Assembly (NCBI RefSeq): GCF_001723175.1
Contig: NC_064653.1
Location: 310,001 to 374,000 of the forward strand
Source: Penicillium oxalicum
Taxonomy: Eukaryota > Ascomycota > Eurotiomycetes > Eurotiales > Aspergillaceae
Direction: 5' to 3'
Length of the DNA: 64,000 nt
Part shown: in pieces, positions 35,994 to 47,490 of the stretch
How the letters are laid out: each line of letters begins with the position of its first letter
Numbering within the stretch: position 1 is the first letter of the stretch
Position numbers and translations under genes: made by a program
The notes under the pieces: generated by a model
Database searches by the model: none
The model's input: only the letters and a program-made list of their open reading frames with translations
What the model was told of the DNA's origin: nothing

Positions 35994-36460
35994 CTAGGTG
36001 TCCAAGTAGTCGGCCGCCATCAAAAGCTCCAGACACAACTCAGCTGGAATTTCCATGTCCGGCACATTGGCCTGATCCTTGTGCTTTTCATTATAAAGGA
36101 AGTATTCGCAGACTTTCTCGAGAACAACGCCACTACACAGAGCAAGCAAAAGATTATTAGTAAGTTCTTGGTTCTGGAGGGGGGTGTCCCTTTCCATTCA
36201 CAACGTACTTTAAAGTCTCCAATACACATCGACCAGTCAAAGCTTCCGAGAATTTACCTGAGAAACAAAGGGTTCAATCAGCTCAAGATATCCCAGCGAC
36301 CCTCAAGGGTCAAGTTTGTTGGAGGCTCGTTGGACGTACTTGTAGGGTCGAGCATGCGCCGAATAGTCCCGGATATGCAAGCAGCACTGCGGGGAACAAT
36401 GAACTCAAATCCATCACTGGATACAAGAGTCACATATTCTGGCTCATTCTGGCTAGCCAT
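35994..36460 (-). CDS. elc1: Elongin C
   Basis: Skp1-fold adaptor that links substrate receptors (BC-box proteins) to cullin ligases or to elongin A. Three exons on the minus strand: 36460-36340, 36257-36209 and 36132-35994 (donors all GTACGT-like or GTACG), giving 102 residues, close to the family's 112. The N-terminal strand region EYVTLVSSDGFEFIVPRSAA, the SGTIRRMLD helix, KFSEALTGRCVLETL and the C-terminal signature VLEKVCEYFLYNEKHKD followed by PAELCLELLMAADYLDT are all clear. The middle exon is only 49 bases. It is divergent from an SDR gene, with 284 bases between starts. Functionally it belongs with the cullin machinery also represented by ula1 and candA-C in this window. Confidence 0.93.
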
Positions 36461-36744
36461 GGTAATGCGGGAAGGGAACGGCCTGGGTCTGCGAAGCTGC
36501 TCAGATTCAGAGAGTAAACGAGGCTGAAGCTGAAATCAAGCTTGTCGACAAATGCCGCGGCCGATAAGCGATAAGATAAGCGCTGTGTACTTTCCGATAA
36601 GCCGACCAGCCCAGCCTCATGCGGCTCTCCGCGGTGATTTTAGATGGACGAAGTCCGCAAGATCCACATTGCTTGGAGATTGTCGCATTTTCGACTTTCA
36701 ATGCTGCAGAGGGGGAAATCATTCGAGTGTTCCGGTTTTTCAAA

Positions 36745-37811
36745 ATGGCAGTGCCCATAGTGTCATCATGCCGTCTGTGGACATCGACCTTATCTCTCTC
36801 CTACATCCGTCCAGCCTATGACATCAGCCGTAGAATTGTGCCCCAAACACAGCTTCGGCTCTCATCATCATCATCATCATCCTCTTCTTCTCCGTCTCCA
36901 AAATGGCAGTCGAGCCCTAGTTCAAAATTCAAACCGACCAGTCGGCTACACGGACGGACGTGTATGGTTACGGGAGGGACATCCGGTATTGGCTTCGCCA
37001 TAGCTGAGCGCTTCCTACAAGAGGAAGCTACGACTATCATTCTCGTGGGTCGATCCCAGGAGAGACTACAAAAAGCTGCTGAGAAGCTCTCTCTCGCTAC
37101 AAATACGGAAACTACATCTGAAAAGGTTCGATTGCTCGTTGGCGACGTAGGAGAGGCTGGAGGATGGATGCGAGAACTAGAAAGGGAAATGGTTCGTTCA
37201 CGTGTCTCCTGGGTTATAAATAAAAGGACATCTCAAGCTCACTCTCTGTAAACGAGCAGGCCAGTGTGGATATCCTTGTTAATGCGGCAGGCATATCGGT
37301 CTCAAATCTCTTGACGAAACTAGAATTGGCCGACATCTCCAATGTTCTCCGCACAAACCTAGAAGGCGCCATACTTACTTCACGCGCCTTTGTGCGCGCT
37401 GCTATCAGAAGCAGACTCCGGAATCGCAAAAATGTCCCTTCTGAAAAGCCATCGCCGTCAAAATGCATCATCAACATCTCCTCATTACTGGCCCTCAAGG
37501 CAGGGACCGGCGCAGTGCCTTACGCGGCATCCAAGGCCGGACTTTTAGGATTGACGCGGTCCTTGGCTGCGGAGACCGCGGCGTCCTCACGGGACATGGC
37601 CATTCGGTGCAATGCGATTGTTCCGGGATATGTTGAGACCCCCATGATCGAGGGCTTCTCACCAGGCGAGGTGGACAGGCTGAAAAGCTTGATTCCTCTC
37701 CATCGCTTCGGAGATCCTCAGGAAATTGCAGATGCTGCAGTCTTCCTGGCTCAAAACGAATATGCCAACAACTGTGTATTGAATCTCGACGGCGGCCTGA
37801 GTGCAATTTAG
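36745..37811 (+). CDS. Short-chain dehydrogenase, 3-oxoacyl-[ACP] reductase-like (mitochondrial)
   Basis: FabG-type SDR; probable NADPH-dependent 3-ketoacyl-ACP reductase of mitochondrial type II fatty acid synthesis (Oar1 role), by inference. Two exons, 36745-37191 and 37260-37811, give 332 residues. Residues 1 to about 65 lack acidic residues apart from one Asp, carry Arg and Ser, and look like a mitochondrial presequence; they include a Ser tract from a TCA microsatellite. The SDR core follows: TGGTSGIGFA (cofactor loop), NAAG, Ser of ISSLLAL, catalytic YAASK, and the FabG-like end RFGDPQEIADAAVFLAQNEYAN with LDGGLSAI. The ATG at 36745 sits in a good context (CAAAATGGC); an in-frame ATG at 36619 has a poor context and would add 42 residues. 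It is divergent from elongin C. Confidence 0.88.
36862..36879 (+). repeat. TCA trinucleotide microsatellite coding for serine
   Basis: Six TCA codons in the SDR gene, followed by TCC/TCT serine codons, encode a Ser10 tract between the presequence and the enzyme core. Confidence 0.85.
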
Positions 37812-38127
37812 TTAGCGCCTCGGTGCCCTTGATGTACATCCATGCCGCACGGGCAGGTCGGAATAGAGCTGGAAAGACTGGGGTCCTGATCTGAAGATGA
37901 TCATTCCAGTGACAAATTCAAGGATCTCACTAGCATTGTATCTTCGTTTGTAGGACCGGGAAATGGGAATGCTTTTAACTTTGATGGAGTGTGGGTTGTG
38001 ATACATAAAAAACGCTGTAAATAGATATGAGCTTCTTCGTGCTCGCCCTCCCAGAAAAATGCCCTTAGATGGAGTTTCAAGTAAAACGCAAGGTACCGCC
38101 TAGTTCATAAGCCAGCAGCCTGACGAT
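37812..38127. other. Convergent 3' region of SDR and uba2 genes
   Basis: 316 bases between stop codons; no coding signal seen. Confidence 0.6.
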
Positions 38128-40675
38128 CTAGTCATCGATAACAATGGCGCCGTTTTCATCATCATCAACGACGACCACGGCGTCATTCGCAGTTTGTGAT
38201 GAACCGCTGGCAACCTTCTTATCCACGTGGCCGTTTGTTAAGGGCTCATCCTCTGCCTCGCGCTTGCGTTTACCGAGGCCATTGGCAAACTCCGAGGTTT
38301 CCACAGAGTCTTGCTCGGAGGCAATAACCGAGTCTGTAGCCTTCGAAGCATCTGCGATCTCTGGTACAGATGCCCCAGACCCCTTTTGAGCAGGCATCCT
38401 TGGGATCTCTCCCTGAACCTCCAATGTGATGGGTTTTGGGTATTCGACCGACCCATTTCTGTGTGCATGTGTCAGTGGGAAAATAATTCTTGACATAAAT
38501 ACACCCTGGCAGACTGACCTTTCAGTAACCCAACACTCCAAATTCACGCGAGGATCCTGCTCTCTGTCGTCTTCGTCAATGACAGTCAAGGTAGTATCGT
38601 GTTTGATGCCGAATTCGGAGAGTTTCATCGAGATGTTCTCTTCCATGTCAGGCTCGTAGACGATTTCCTGGCCAACGCGAATAGAAAGTTCTTCGGAATA
38701 ACCGAGGTCCAGCTGAAGCACACCCTTCACCAAGTCTTCTAGTGTCGCGTTGGCATCCATGGAAAGAATACCCCGCGCAACATTGCACACCTCACATTTT
38801 CTATTGGGAGGTCGAAGCGCTTCCGAATTGATTGCTCGCTGACCCGATCTCTCAAGGAATACCTTTGGATCAAAGCAATTAACGGGGTTTCCATCACAAA
38901 CGGGAAAACATACGACGCTTACCATTTTGGCGCTTGACAGATCATTTCGAAGAACTTTGAAAGACTGTAAGACACAAAGACTTGCCGTCATCGCATTTGT
39001 CGTTGCAATAGCAGGAATAATATTGCCCGCCATTTCTGTCGGCAATCAGCAGATGTTCACTACCGCGTGATGGAGAGCAACCCACGCTTCGTGTCAAACT
39101 TCGAGGTGGAGCCCATGTGGAAAGCTTCTGCCCGAAGATTCGCAGTGGCCGCCACAAAGTCCAGCGTATCCTCGTCGTCCTTGTCAAATGTCAAGATTGG
39201 CTCCGGGTCCTCCGGAGCAGCTTTGTCCTGGAGCTCTTTGAATCGTTTACTCAGGCGGGTCAAACTAGCGAGAGGTCAACACTTGCCGCTCAAGATTTAA
39301 AAGTCCACCTACCTGTCTTTGAACATGGTGAAATTCTCTTCCACCGTCCACGGCCTTTGATCGGCGCTTGAATCGGGTACGACAGTCGAGTTTGACCGTT
39401 CGAGAAGCTCGTCAAACGCAAGCACCTTTGGGGCCTCGCGAGTCTTCCACGCGTCTTCCATGGCACGGAGCCGTTCTATATCCGCCTCAAACACCATCTT
39501 AAACACGGTCTCGAAGAAGTCTTCGGTTCCCATCGCTTTCCGGACCTCTCTCAATGTTTGTGCTTCCTTCCGCAACTTCGCAATTTCTTGGGCTGGTCAT
39601 CTGTCAGTCTCTTCACATAAGATCGGATGAACACGCGCATCCCCGGAGCATCTTATCTTGCACCCACCATTGTCAGAGTTCTCAGTTGTGTCAAGCTCAG
39701 CCGCCTCCTCTTCACTCGCCCCAAAGAGGTGTCTGAAATGAAACCGTGGTGAGTATTCGTTTTTCCCTTTGGAGCTCGCCGCGGGTCAATCGTACGGTAG
39801 AAGGTAGCTCTTAGCCCAAACAATACAGTGGATCGGCTGCGACGGTGTGGTGCGAATGGTGCAGATGGCAAAGGTCTTTGGGGTCGCTTTCGGATTGCAG
39901 TCGTAACACTCGGTCTCGCCCTGTCCATTTTGAGTGAGTATTCTGGTCTTGAGTGATGAATCTGATGTTGACGTGACAAACCCCTTTGATAACCTGGACC
40001 TGGCCATTGAAACCGGTGGTTCCACTCTCGATCAACGGCACACCAGCGGCCAAACACATGCTGTTCACATGTCGCCGAGCCGCCAGGTTATCCAAAGCGT
40101 TGAAGACGATGTTGAACGACTTGAACCAGCCGACGCTGAATTGGCTGTCCATGATGTTTGCATGGTAAGCTTCCAGTTTCACATCAGGTCGGAAGTTGTG
40201 GGCCACGTCCTTCGCCACCTATGAGCCATGAAAATTCCGTCAGAAAAACAGGTTGAGATTATATTGGCGGTACGAGCGTGATCAGATAGCCGTCGCAAGG
40301 AAAGAAACGAGGCAGGTGCCAGAACAGATCCCCCGCCGCTATAGGGTACGCACCAGAGCTTTGGGCTTTTTAATGTGCTCATGTCGAAAGAGGAATTGGC
40401 GGTTCAAGTTACTGAGATCAATGGTATCGAGGTCGATAATGTGGACTTCACCGAAGCCAGTGAGAACGAGGTTTTTCAATAGTTCGCAGCCGATGCCGCC
40501 AGCGCCGACCAAGAGCACTCGGGACTAGTCGCGCAGGAAAGAGATTAGCACATGCATCGTAATGTCCAAGTCTTCTCATATTTGCGAGGCTTTCAGAGAT
40601 CCGCGGTAACCCTACTTCCTTGATCTTGTGTGTCAATTCAGCTCCAAGGGAGCGTTTAATCGTACTGGCTCGCAT
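38128..40675 (-). CDS. uba2: SUMO-activating enzyme subunit Uba2
   Basis: Catalytic E1 subunit that adenylates SUMO and carries it as a thioester, in the nucleus. Nine exons on the minus strand: 40675-40616, 40524-40354, 40218-39982, 39920-39796, 39732-39668, 39592-39313, 39264-39086, 39035-38519 and 38458-38128, giving 654 residues. Motifs: [17 protein letters not shown] (ATP loop, from residue 22), [11 protein letters not shown], catalytic Cys 176 in the ICTIR motif, and the two zinc-binding pairs Cys161/Cys164 and Cys453/Cys456. The ubiquitin-fold domain is followed by an acidic C-terminus with KRKRE, a probable nuclear signal, and a hydrophobic-acidic segment ([16 protein letters not shown]) resembling a SUMO-interacting motif. 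Intron 8 (38518-38459) is 60 bases and has no stop in frame. The start is the first ATG of the frame. Confidence 0.94.
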
Positions 40676-42253
40676 GGTTGTAGGTGCTCGGGAGCCGTCG
40701 AAGCGCAATCACAGAGGTGAGTGGTTGGGAGTTCAAAACGGGCTCTCAAAAGCCATGAAGCATTGAGGTAAGATCAAGAATCAAGAAATCTGAACGGCGA
40801 CGCCAAGAAGCAGGTAGGAGGAACTGGATCGATGAGAGAAGCGGAAGCGGAGGCCGCGCTGTGAGGTGCGATTGCGATGACGGCAGAGCTTCTCGTAAGG
40901 CCGCGCCGGTCACTCGAGCGGGATTTGCCAATGAGAGGAACCCCCGAGCTCAGTCGACTGTAGAAAGGGAAAAAACAGGACGATCTTCACTCCTCAAAGA
41001 AATTATTCATTTGTTTGCTCGTACGTATACGTGTGTAGCTGCATGACCGACGACTTTATTTGCATTCTGCATGCAGAATCTCCCGGTTCTCCAGCCCAAA
41101 ACGTGTTGCGCCTGGCCTCTCTGAGGCGGTACATTCTTGACCCCCGGTACCTGAATTCGTGATCCAGACGGTAGTAAGGAGTCAAGGACTTTATTGGATA
41201 GCCATGTCCATCGCAACGACAGTGTCAACTGTCAAGCCTGTATGCTTGATGCACGTGCCGACCACACTTCAAGCAGGCCAACTTCCGAATGGTTGCCCAT
41301 CTAGAATGAAACGGGCCAAAGTACCAGACAATCCGTCCTCTCTTAGCCGCTTCTGACTTCATACTCCGCGCGATCAGACGGTACTACACTGTTGACTGTT
41401 CAGAGGTCCGTGGCCTCCATCGCACAGATTGGCTGCGGCAGTTGTCTACTGCATCCGTGGTGTAGCTCTAATTGGATCAGAATAGTAGGAGCTAGGTAGT
41501 TCATCGACACGGGAAAGGTAGTTCTGTCAACTGAAACGTGACTTGCGTATTCGAGATTTGACTTGGAATGGAATCAAGGTATATTGTCTATTATCCCATA
41601 ATGATCGCGAGATATATCCTTTCGCGACAGGCTCACGAAAAGTGGAAAACAACGCAAAAATAGAGGATTTCAACATTCGGCGAAGTGTTCACAGGCAGCC
41701 TTCGTCGATGGTACTCAAGGTGGTGACAATTGGTACATTTGCGCATGAGACAACCATGCCGATAGGTCATGATTCGGGATATTTTCAGAATTCTACATCC
41801 AACACAACTAACAGTCTCGACACGTCGAGCGTATGATTTCGGTCGCAAGAGTCTCCAATATACTTTCGACTCGACTCATCAAGTGCGACCGGCGGACCGG
41901 TCGTGAAGGCGACACAGTGCTTAGGTAATAAACACAGAGTCGGAGGTCTGGGTTGCGATGAAATTTCCCTGTGGCAACGACACGAGAAGGAAGTCATTGT
42001 ATCGAAAGGGTATATACAAAGACGGGCGTCTAAATCGATCAAGACCTATCTTTCACACTGTGTGAATCTCGCGACCCATCAGATTCAGCGGGCTCTGCCC
42101 TGTTCTGGTGTTAACAAATCCCGTCACGAGATAGAGAGACCAAGGGATAAAGTCAAGCTTGAGCAGCAGACCATCCTCAAATCGCTCCTCCCCCTCTCCC
42201 AAGACATTTTTGGTGTGCGCGGCTCTGTTTCAGCTTCTTCAGCGACATCCAAA
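40676..42253. promoter_or_regulatory. Divergent upstream region of uba2 and qng1
   Basis: 1.58 kb between divergent starts. The frame of qng1 stays open upstream to 41903 but without an in-frame ATG before 42254. A minus ORF at 41848-41633 has two CxxC pairs but is only 71 codons and is otherwise featureless. No gene is called. Confidence 0.5.
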
Positions 42254-43664
42254 ATGCCCTTATTAGATCCAGCCACGCCCACCAAGACTAAGCGTGTGGA
42301 TAGCGAGTCGGATGATGGAGCGGACCCTGAGCTGGTTGAGCTTCTTCGCCAACACCTTGGTCTAAGTGGCAAGCAGGGGAAAAACAGTCCACCAGAGACC
42401 AAAGTCTTGGAGAATGCCCAGTACATCTTTGACAATGCTATTGACGTGGCGCTGAATCCGGCCCAGACCAAGGAGGCTGCAGAGACAATATGGCAAATGA
42501 TGCAAAAGAAATCATATTCTACTCAGACGTGGTCGGACCATGAGCTTCACCCACAGACCAAGGATGAGAACACAGTGGATTTCATCTTCCTTATGGATCT
42601 GCTCAATTTCAGTTTCTGGTCAGAGGAGACGGACGAGTCGAAGCGCTTCTGCATCGAGTACAGGGGGAGACGGTGGACGGGATACTGGAGTTTGGTCGCC
42701 GCGATACAAAGGGCCCTGGACGAAGGTCAGAAACGCAGATTCTCGAGTTGAATCTATTCTGATAGACTGACGTTTGATCATATAGGCATTCCAATTACCT
42801 CGCCAGACTACTGGGTCGACGAGGGAGAGTGTACCGAGGAGCAGCTGCGATATGTCTTCCGTTCTGCAACAGACGAAGAGATTCCCCTGTTTGAGGAGCG
42901 GGTGCGATGCATGCGCGAAGCGGGCGAGGTTCTTTGTGATGTAAGTACGCATCTCCATCGACTGTCTTGCAATTGCTAAGTGGAACTTCTGTAAAGGAAT
43001 TTGGAGGCAGCTTTGCCAACTGTATCGACGACGCCAATCAGTCTGCCGCTGCGTTGGTGAACTTGGTCACCGACCGGTTCGATTGCTTCCGTGACGAGAC
43101 CGTCTTCAATGGCAAAAGAGTCCGACTATATAAGCGGGCTCAGATCCTGGTCGCGGATCTTTGGGCTTGCTTCAACGGTGAAGACTTTGGCGAGTTTCAT
43201 GACATTGATAAGATCACCATGTTTGCAGGTAATTGCCTCCAGTAGCCATTTTCCTTGCCCCTTCCACAACTGGTTGAAGCTCTGACATTTCCACCATAGA
43301 CTATCGTATCCCTCAAATGCTGCATCAATTGGGCTGCATGCGCTACTCGCCCTCTTTGGAATCTCACATTCGCAGCCTGAAACCCATCGCTCCCGGTTCA
43401 CAGTGGGAAGTTGAGCTCCGCGGCACGAGTATCTGGTGTGTGGAGCTGATCAGGCGAGAAATTGAAAAACGGCATCCAGAAGTGAAGGCTGCTGGCACAA
43501 AAGGCATTACTACTTCCCATGACGGAAGTATCGACCAACAACCGAAGACGCACAGAGTCAACGCGATTTTGATCGATTTCTTTTTGTACGATACCATGAA
43601 GACATTGGAGAAGGAGAAGAACGAGAGTATCCCTCACCACCGAACTCGAAGCATCTGGTACTGA
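42254..43664 (+). CDS. qng1: Queuosine salvage protein (queuosine 5'-phosphate N-glycosylase, DUF2419)
   Basis: Releases queuine from queuosine 5'-phosphate so that the base can be reused for tRNA modification; the family is also known as C9orf64/DUF2419. Four exons: 42254-42725, 42786-42940, 42997-43228 and 43300-43664, giving 407 residues. The core is recognisable: NTVDFIFLMDLLNFSFW, then [30 protein letters not shown] across intron 1, RVRCMREAGEVL, and [35 protein letters not shown] across intron 3. The C-terminus has IWCVELI and INAILIDFFLYDT-like segments (VNAILIDFFLYDTMK), as in the family, followed by a short basic tail. The start at 42254 is the first in-frame ATG. Fungi cannot make queuine and depend on salvage, which fits a stand-alone gene. 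It converges on orc6. Confidence 0.92.
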
Positions 43665-43931
43665 GAATGGTTGCCAGTACTTGCGTTTTACGCGTGCGTG
43701 ATCTGCCCTGTCCGAGGGGTTGCTATCACGCCCAAGAAACGGGAAAACAATGTATAGACTGAACAAGATCGGAACAGCCCTGGCGAAACTTGCATGATCG
43801 TGTGATAGAAGACGAATTTTGGGAAGGAAATAAAGAGAATGTATCATATTACTTAATAGCACTATAATGGGGTATCATCAACGGCTCTGCGCCAATTCAC
43901 ACAAGGGGCCACCTTGACTGTTCAAGTCGCA

Positions 43932-45364
43932 TCAGGCAGTGATGCGCCCAGCCCGTGGAGTTGCACCCTCAATTCGGGACAAAATATCCGCCTTCCACTC
44001 TAGAAAATCTTCTCGGCGATCCTCACTCAAATAATCAACCCGATCCTGCATCATTGTTCCCAAACCGGGCAAGAGCCCGCCATGGGAAGGGTTGCCTGAG
44101 TCCCCTTTCCGGACACCGGCGCTGCCATCGTCACGCTTGGGTAATTTGACACCTCTGAATGCAGCATCCTCCTCATCAAGACGGCGGTATGAGGTACCGT
44201 CTTCGTCCTCGCCATGTAGCTCACCAGCGAGCGGAACATTCTCAAACCACTCTTTTCCAGAAGCCCAGCCTTGTTCCATGATTAAAGCGATCCATTGGTC
44301 TACATCATCCCGATGCTGCTTTGCATTGGGGAGACCGAGACTGGTCAATGCCGTCTGGCGCATTTCTGTGAAGGTCTTCTTGTCCAACTTTTGACTCTCG
44401 GAGTGAGACGCGTCATCGGAGGCGGGACTGCGTCGACGGGCCAGCACGATAAAATAAACGGCGACAATCATCGCGTAGACAAGCTCCTTGAAATCGTCTT
44501 CATTTCCGCCGATGGATACGATTGGTTCCAAGAAATCAAGTATTTCTTCATCCATTCCTGCTTCATCATTGGACATGCTTGCCGTGATATACAAGATAGA
44601 CGAAACACCGGCAAAGATGTGGGGTGGCAGCGTTCGTGATATAGGCGGCCGTGACAGACTAGTCGTGCGAGGTGCAGGTGTAGACAGTGTTTTGCACACT
44701 GTGCGGATCGCAGTCATGACCCACGCCGGGGCATCTGGAATGACTGTTGAGCCCGAGAGGCCCTTCGGACGTTCTGGAGCCACCCTTCGTGCAGATTTAG
44801 TGGGTGATTCAAGCTTGTCGGCAACGCTCAAGCTTCTCTTCAGTGGGGATGTCTTGGATGGTGAGTTCTGAAGGCCCCGAGGGGTAGGTGCGAATTTTGA
44901 AGGCGTATTTCTCGTTTTCGATGGAGTTGTCTGTGTTGATCCCGCTCTTGAGGGCGTTCCAGGGACCGAGGTGCTTCCAGATCGTTTGACTCCGACTGAG
45001 CTGGCTGACAGACTCTTATCAAGGAAAGTGTAAAGCTTCTTGTAGAGTCGGGGCGGACAGGGAGGGTGACCAAGGAGCGGAGGGAGCTTCAATGCGCGCG
45101 TTAATCTACAAAGAGACTCTGTTAGAAACGACTGACCCACGAAGCCTCCTCAGGCGCGATTGAAGATTCAGGCGCATACCTCCGACAGGCGATCTCCGCG
45201 CAGGCATAGGGCCGCGCGATCTCTTCTTCGGGCTTCAAGCTGGCGGAGAATGAGCGAGATTGGGCGACAAGACTAGTGGCTAGGCTGAGAAGCTCCTGTG
45301 GCAGATCTCCTGCATGCGTAGGGACGAGCGTTGCCAAAGCCTGCTCAACTGGACGGTTATTCAT
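43932..45364 (-). CDS. orc6: Origin recognition complex subunit 6
   Basis: Subunit of ORC, which loads the replicative helicase at origins. Two exons on the minus strand, 45364-45180 and 45105-43932 (GTATGC donor, TTTGTAG acceptor), give 452 residues. The N-terminal cyclin-like (TFIIB-related) fold is visible in EQALATLVPTHAGDLPQELLSLATSLVAQS and PYACAEIACRRLTRALKLPP, the latter restored by splicing. A central Ser/Thr-Pro-rich, basic linker of about 100 residues (TPSK, SPSK, SPLKR repeats) is a likely CDK target region. The C-terminal half holds conserved helices (PHIFAGVSSILYITAS; DDFKELVYAMIVAVYFIVLARR) and a C-terminal helix ending in FLEWKADILSRIEGATP. It is divergent from the cyclophilin gene. 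Confidence 0.9.
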
Positions 45365-46224
45365 TGTTCTTTATGCGCAATGTGAGAAACTCGGCGGTCC
45401 TGGGTGTTCGTTGCAAGGTGTGTTCGATTGGGATTTAGAGGTGCGGAGATAGTTGCATTCAACGTTGAAATCGAATTGAAGGTGGAAGAGACAGCTCCAA
45501 ATAGCTTAGTATGATGTTCATAAGTGACACGATAATAGTTGCTTGTGTGATGAAAGCCAATAGGACGTAGAGATCTCGGAGATCTACGGCCTCGGGCTGG
45601 ACCCCAAGCCGGCTTGTGTATATACACGATCACGTGTCCCACATACTCTCGTGTACCGCGTCAGTGCCTTGATAGACGATAAATGTGAACTTGCTTATAG
45701 ATTTCATCGAAAACACTCGAAGGCGTACTAGATTCAGGACTTGCAAGGTGAGAATAGAAGCCAGAAAAATTCGAGTTATCCTTTGTCCGCGACGCTAAAA
45801 CGAACGCGGGTAAGTCATGAGGGCGCCTATCTATCTACTGACTTAGTGGTCTGGTTTCTTTTTCAGTACAGATATGGCTATTCCGGGACTTAAAATCAGG
45901 AGAAATTTCATCGAAAAAGCCAATCGCAATCAATTCAACCAATACACCTAACCAGTCTAGCCATTTATCTTGACAGTAATATACTTGTAGTTCAAAGGTA
46001 CTAAAGCCGGAGTGCAGTACTAGTGAGACTGACTACCTGTCGAGTTGGAGGCATCGCGTGACTAAGCGTGCTATCGGGCGGGCTCCATCACGGAGGAAGC
46101 ATCGATAAGGATCTCCAAGACCCCGGTCAACTTTGAAGGCCCAAGTCCACACGAGCTACCAGCATTGCCTCGACTGTTTGGCCCACCCCAGGATCGATCG
46201 CAGCTAAGACGCATATTTAAAAAA
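45365..46224. promoter_or_regulatory. Divergent upstream region of orc6 and the cyclophilin gene
   Basis: 860 bases; AT-rich in its centre (45880-46020). No open frame of note. Confidence 0.55.
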
Positions 46225-46940
46225 ATGTCTGTTACGGTAAGTGAAGACCGAATGATGCAAGAGTTATCTTGTTACCAAAGGTGCAGTGTCGCGAGATGGA
46301 CTGACAAGTCTCACTACTGCAGCTCCATACCACTCAAGGCGATGTCAAGGTCGAGCTATTCTGCGAGGCAGTTCCTCGAACAGCTGAGAATTTCCTCGCT
46401 CTTTGCGCCTGTGGCGCATACAATGACACACCATTTCATCGCCTCATCCCAGGCTTTATGATCCAGGGCGGCGATATCTCCCTCGGTCCAGCCGCGCAAC
46501 AGTCAGCCTCAACGAAGTCCATGCTCCCATACGAGATTCCCAAAGGCGGCACATCCATCTATCACCCTTCCGCATTGAACCAAGAAATACACCTTCCAAC
46601 GCTGAGACATAATGCCCGTGGTGTATTGTCAATGGCCTCGCGCCCCGTAAAGGACATGACCGCACCCGGCTCGCAAAATGCAACTGGGCCGACGATCAAC
46701 GGCAGTCAATTTTTTATCACATTTGCGCCCGCCCCACATCTTGATGGAGCTAGTACGGTCTTTGGGAAAGTTTTGAATCTGAGCGCTCAGGATGAGGGTG
46801 GAGATGTCCTGTCCAAGTTGGAGAAAGCCAATGTCAAAGTGGACAAAAAGGGCAAAGTCTCCCAACCCAAGGAAGGAGACGAGTTTGAACCTTTCAAGAT
46901 CCAGCGTGTCACTATTCATGCCAATCCATTCGCTACGTGA
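46225..46940 (+). CDS. Peptidyl-prolyl cis-trans isomerase-like 3 (cyclophilin)
   Basis: Nuclear cyclophilin of the PPIL3/Cyp10 group, found with spliceosomes in other eukaryotes. Two exons, 46225-46236 and 46323-46940, give 209 residues. Exon 1 codes just four residues (MSVT) and is supported by a GTAAGT donor; LHTTQGDVKVELFCEAVPRTAENFLALC in exon 2 is the group's standard start. Active-site features: the FHR arginine in TPFHRLIPGFMIQGGD, the NGSQFFITFAPAPHLDG block and VFGKVL. Between GGD and GVLSMA there is an insertion of about 40 residues relative to human PPIL3, which makes the protein longer than the usual 160; related fungal proteins share this. In-frame translation through the insertion is clean, so I do not treat it as an intron. 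Confidence 0.9.
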
Positions 46941-47490
46941 AACAAGCTCAACCACTATCTGAGCACGACTCGAATCTTCCTGGTGGATTGGTGGGCCCGC
47001 TGTGACAGTCAGGGCCATCACTTGAGGCTCTTGCCGCGAATGTTGAAAGTCCAGTGCAGGAATCCACCATTATCCTCGCCTCGTGGACTGTGATAAATAA
47101 CAGTCGCAACAATATTGTTTTTGACCCTCATGCGACGACATGTCAACTTTATATGGCTCTCGTCACAAACCTACGTCACTGGTCTCTGCATTGTGCTACG
47201 GACGTCCAAGACTTACCCGCATTGCGTCAACTCTATTGACTCTTAGCTTCAGACTCAAGCTTGGAGTTTGCAAATTTCCGACAAAGGGCAAAAGATGAAT
47301 CAGACTCGATTGATAAGAACAGTACGGACGAAGCTTTTTCTCCCAACATGTTATTGGATATCTCTCAAACCATATGTAAAAAAAAAAAAAAAAAGAAAAA
47401 CCCCGCCAATAGACGCCATCATGCATCATCAAATTAAGAAACCAGAGAGTCATGAACAGTGAAGATAACACAATGCAAGATGTTGATCAC
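46941..47490. other. Convergent 3' region of cyclophilin and zpr1 genes
   Basis: 550 bases with an A17 run (separate entry). No coding sequence supported. Confidence 0.6.
47378..47394 (+). repeat. A17 homopolymer tract
   Basis: Seventeen A followed by GAAAAA, lying between two convergent genes. It is unstable sequence and not by itself evidence of a retroposed copy, since no target duplication or coding remnant is seen beside it. Confidence 0.9.

Noticed and set aside
41633..41848. Minus frame with two CxxC pairs upstream of qng1
   Set aside because: 71 codons, no family match, overlapped by an equally open + strand frame; probably fortuitous.
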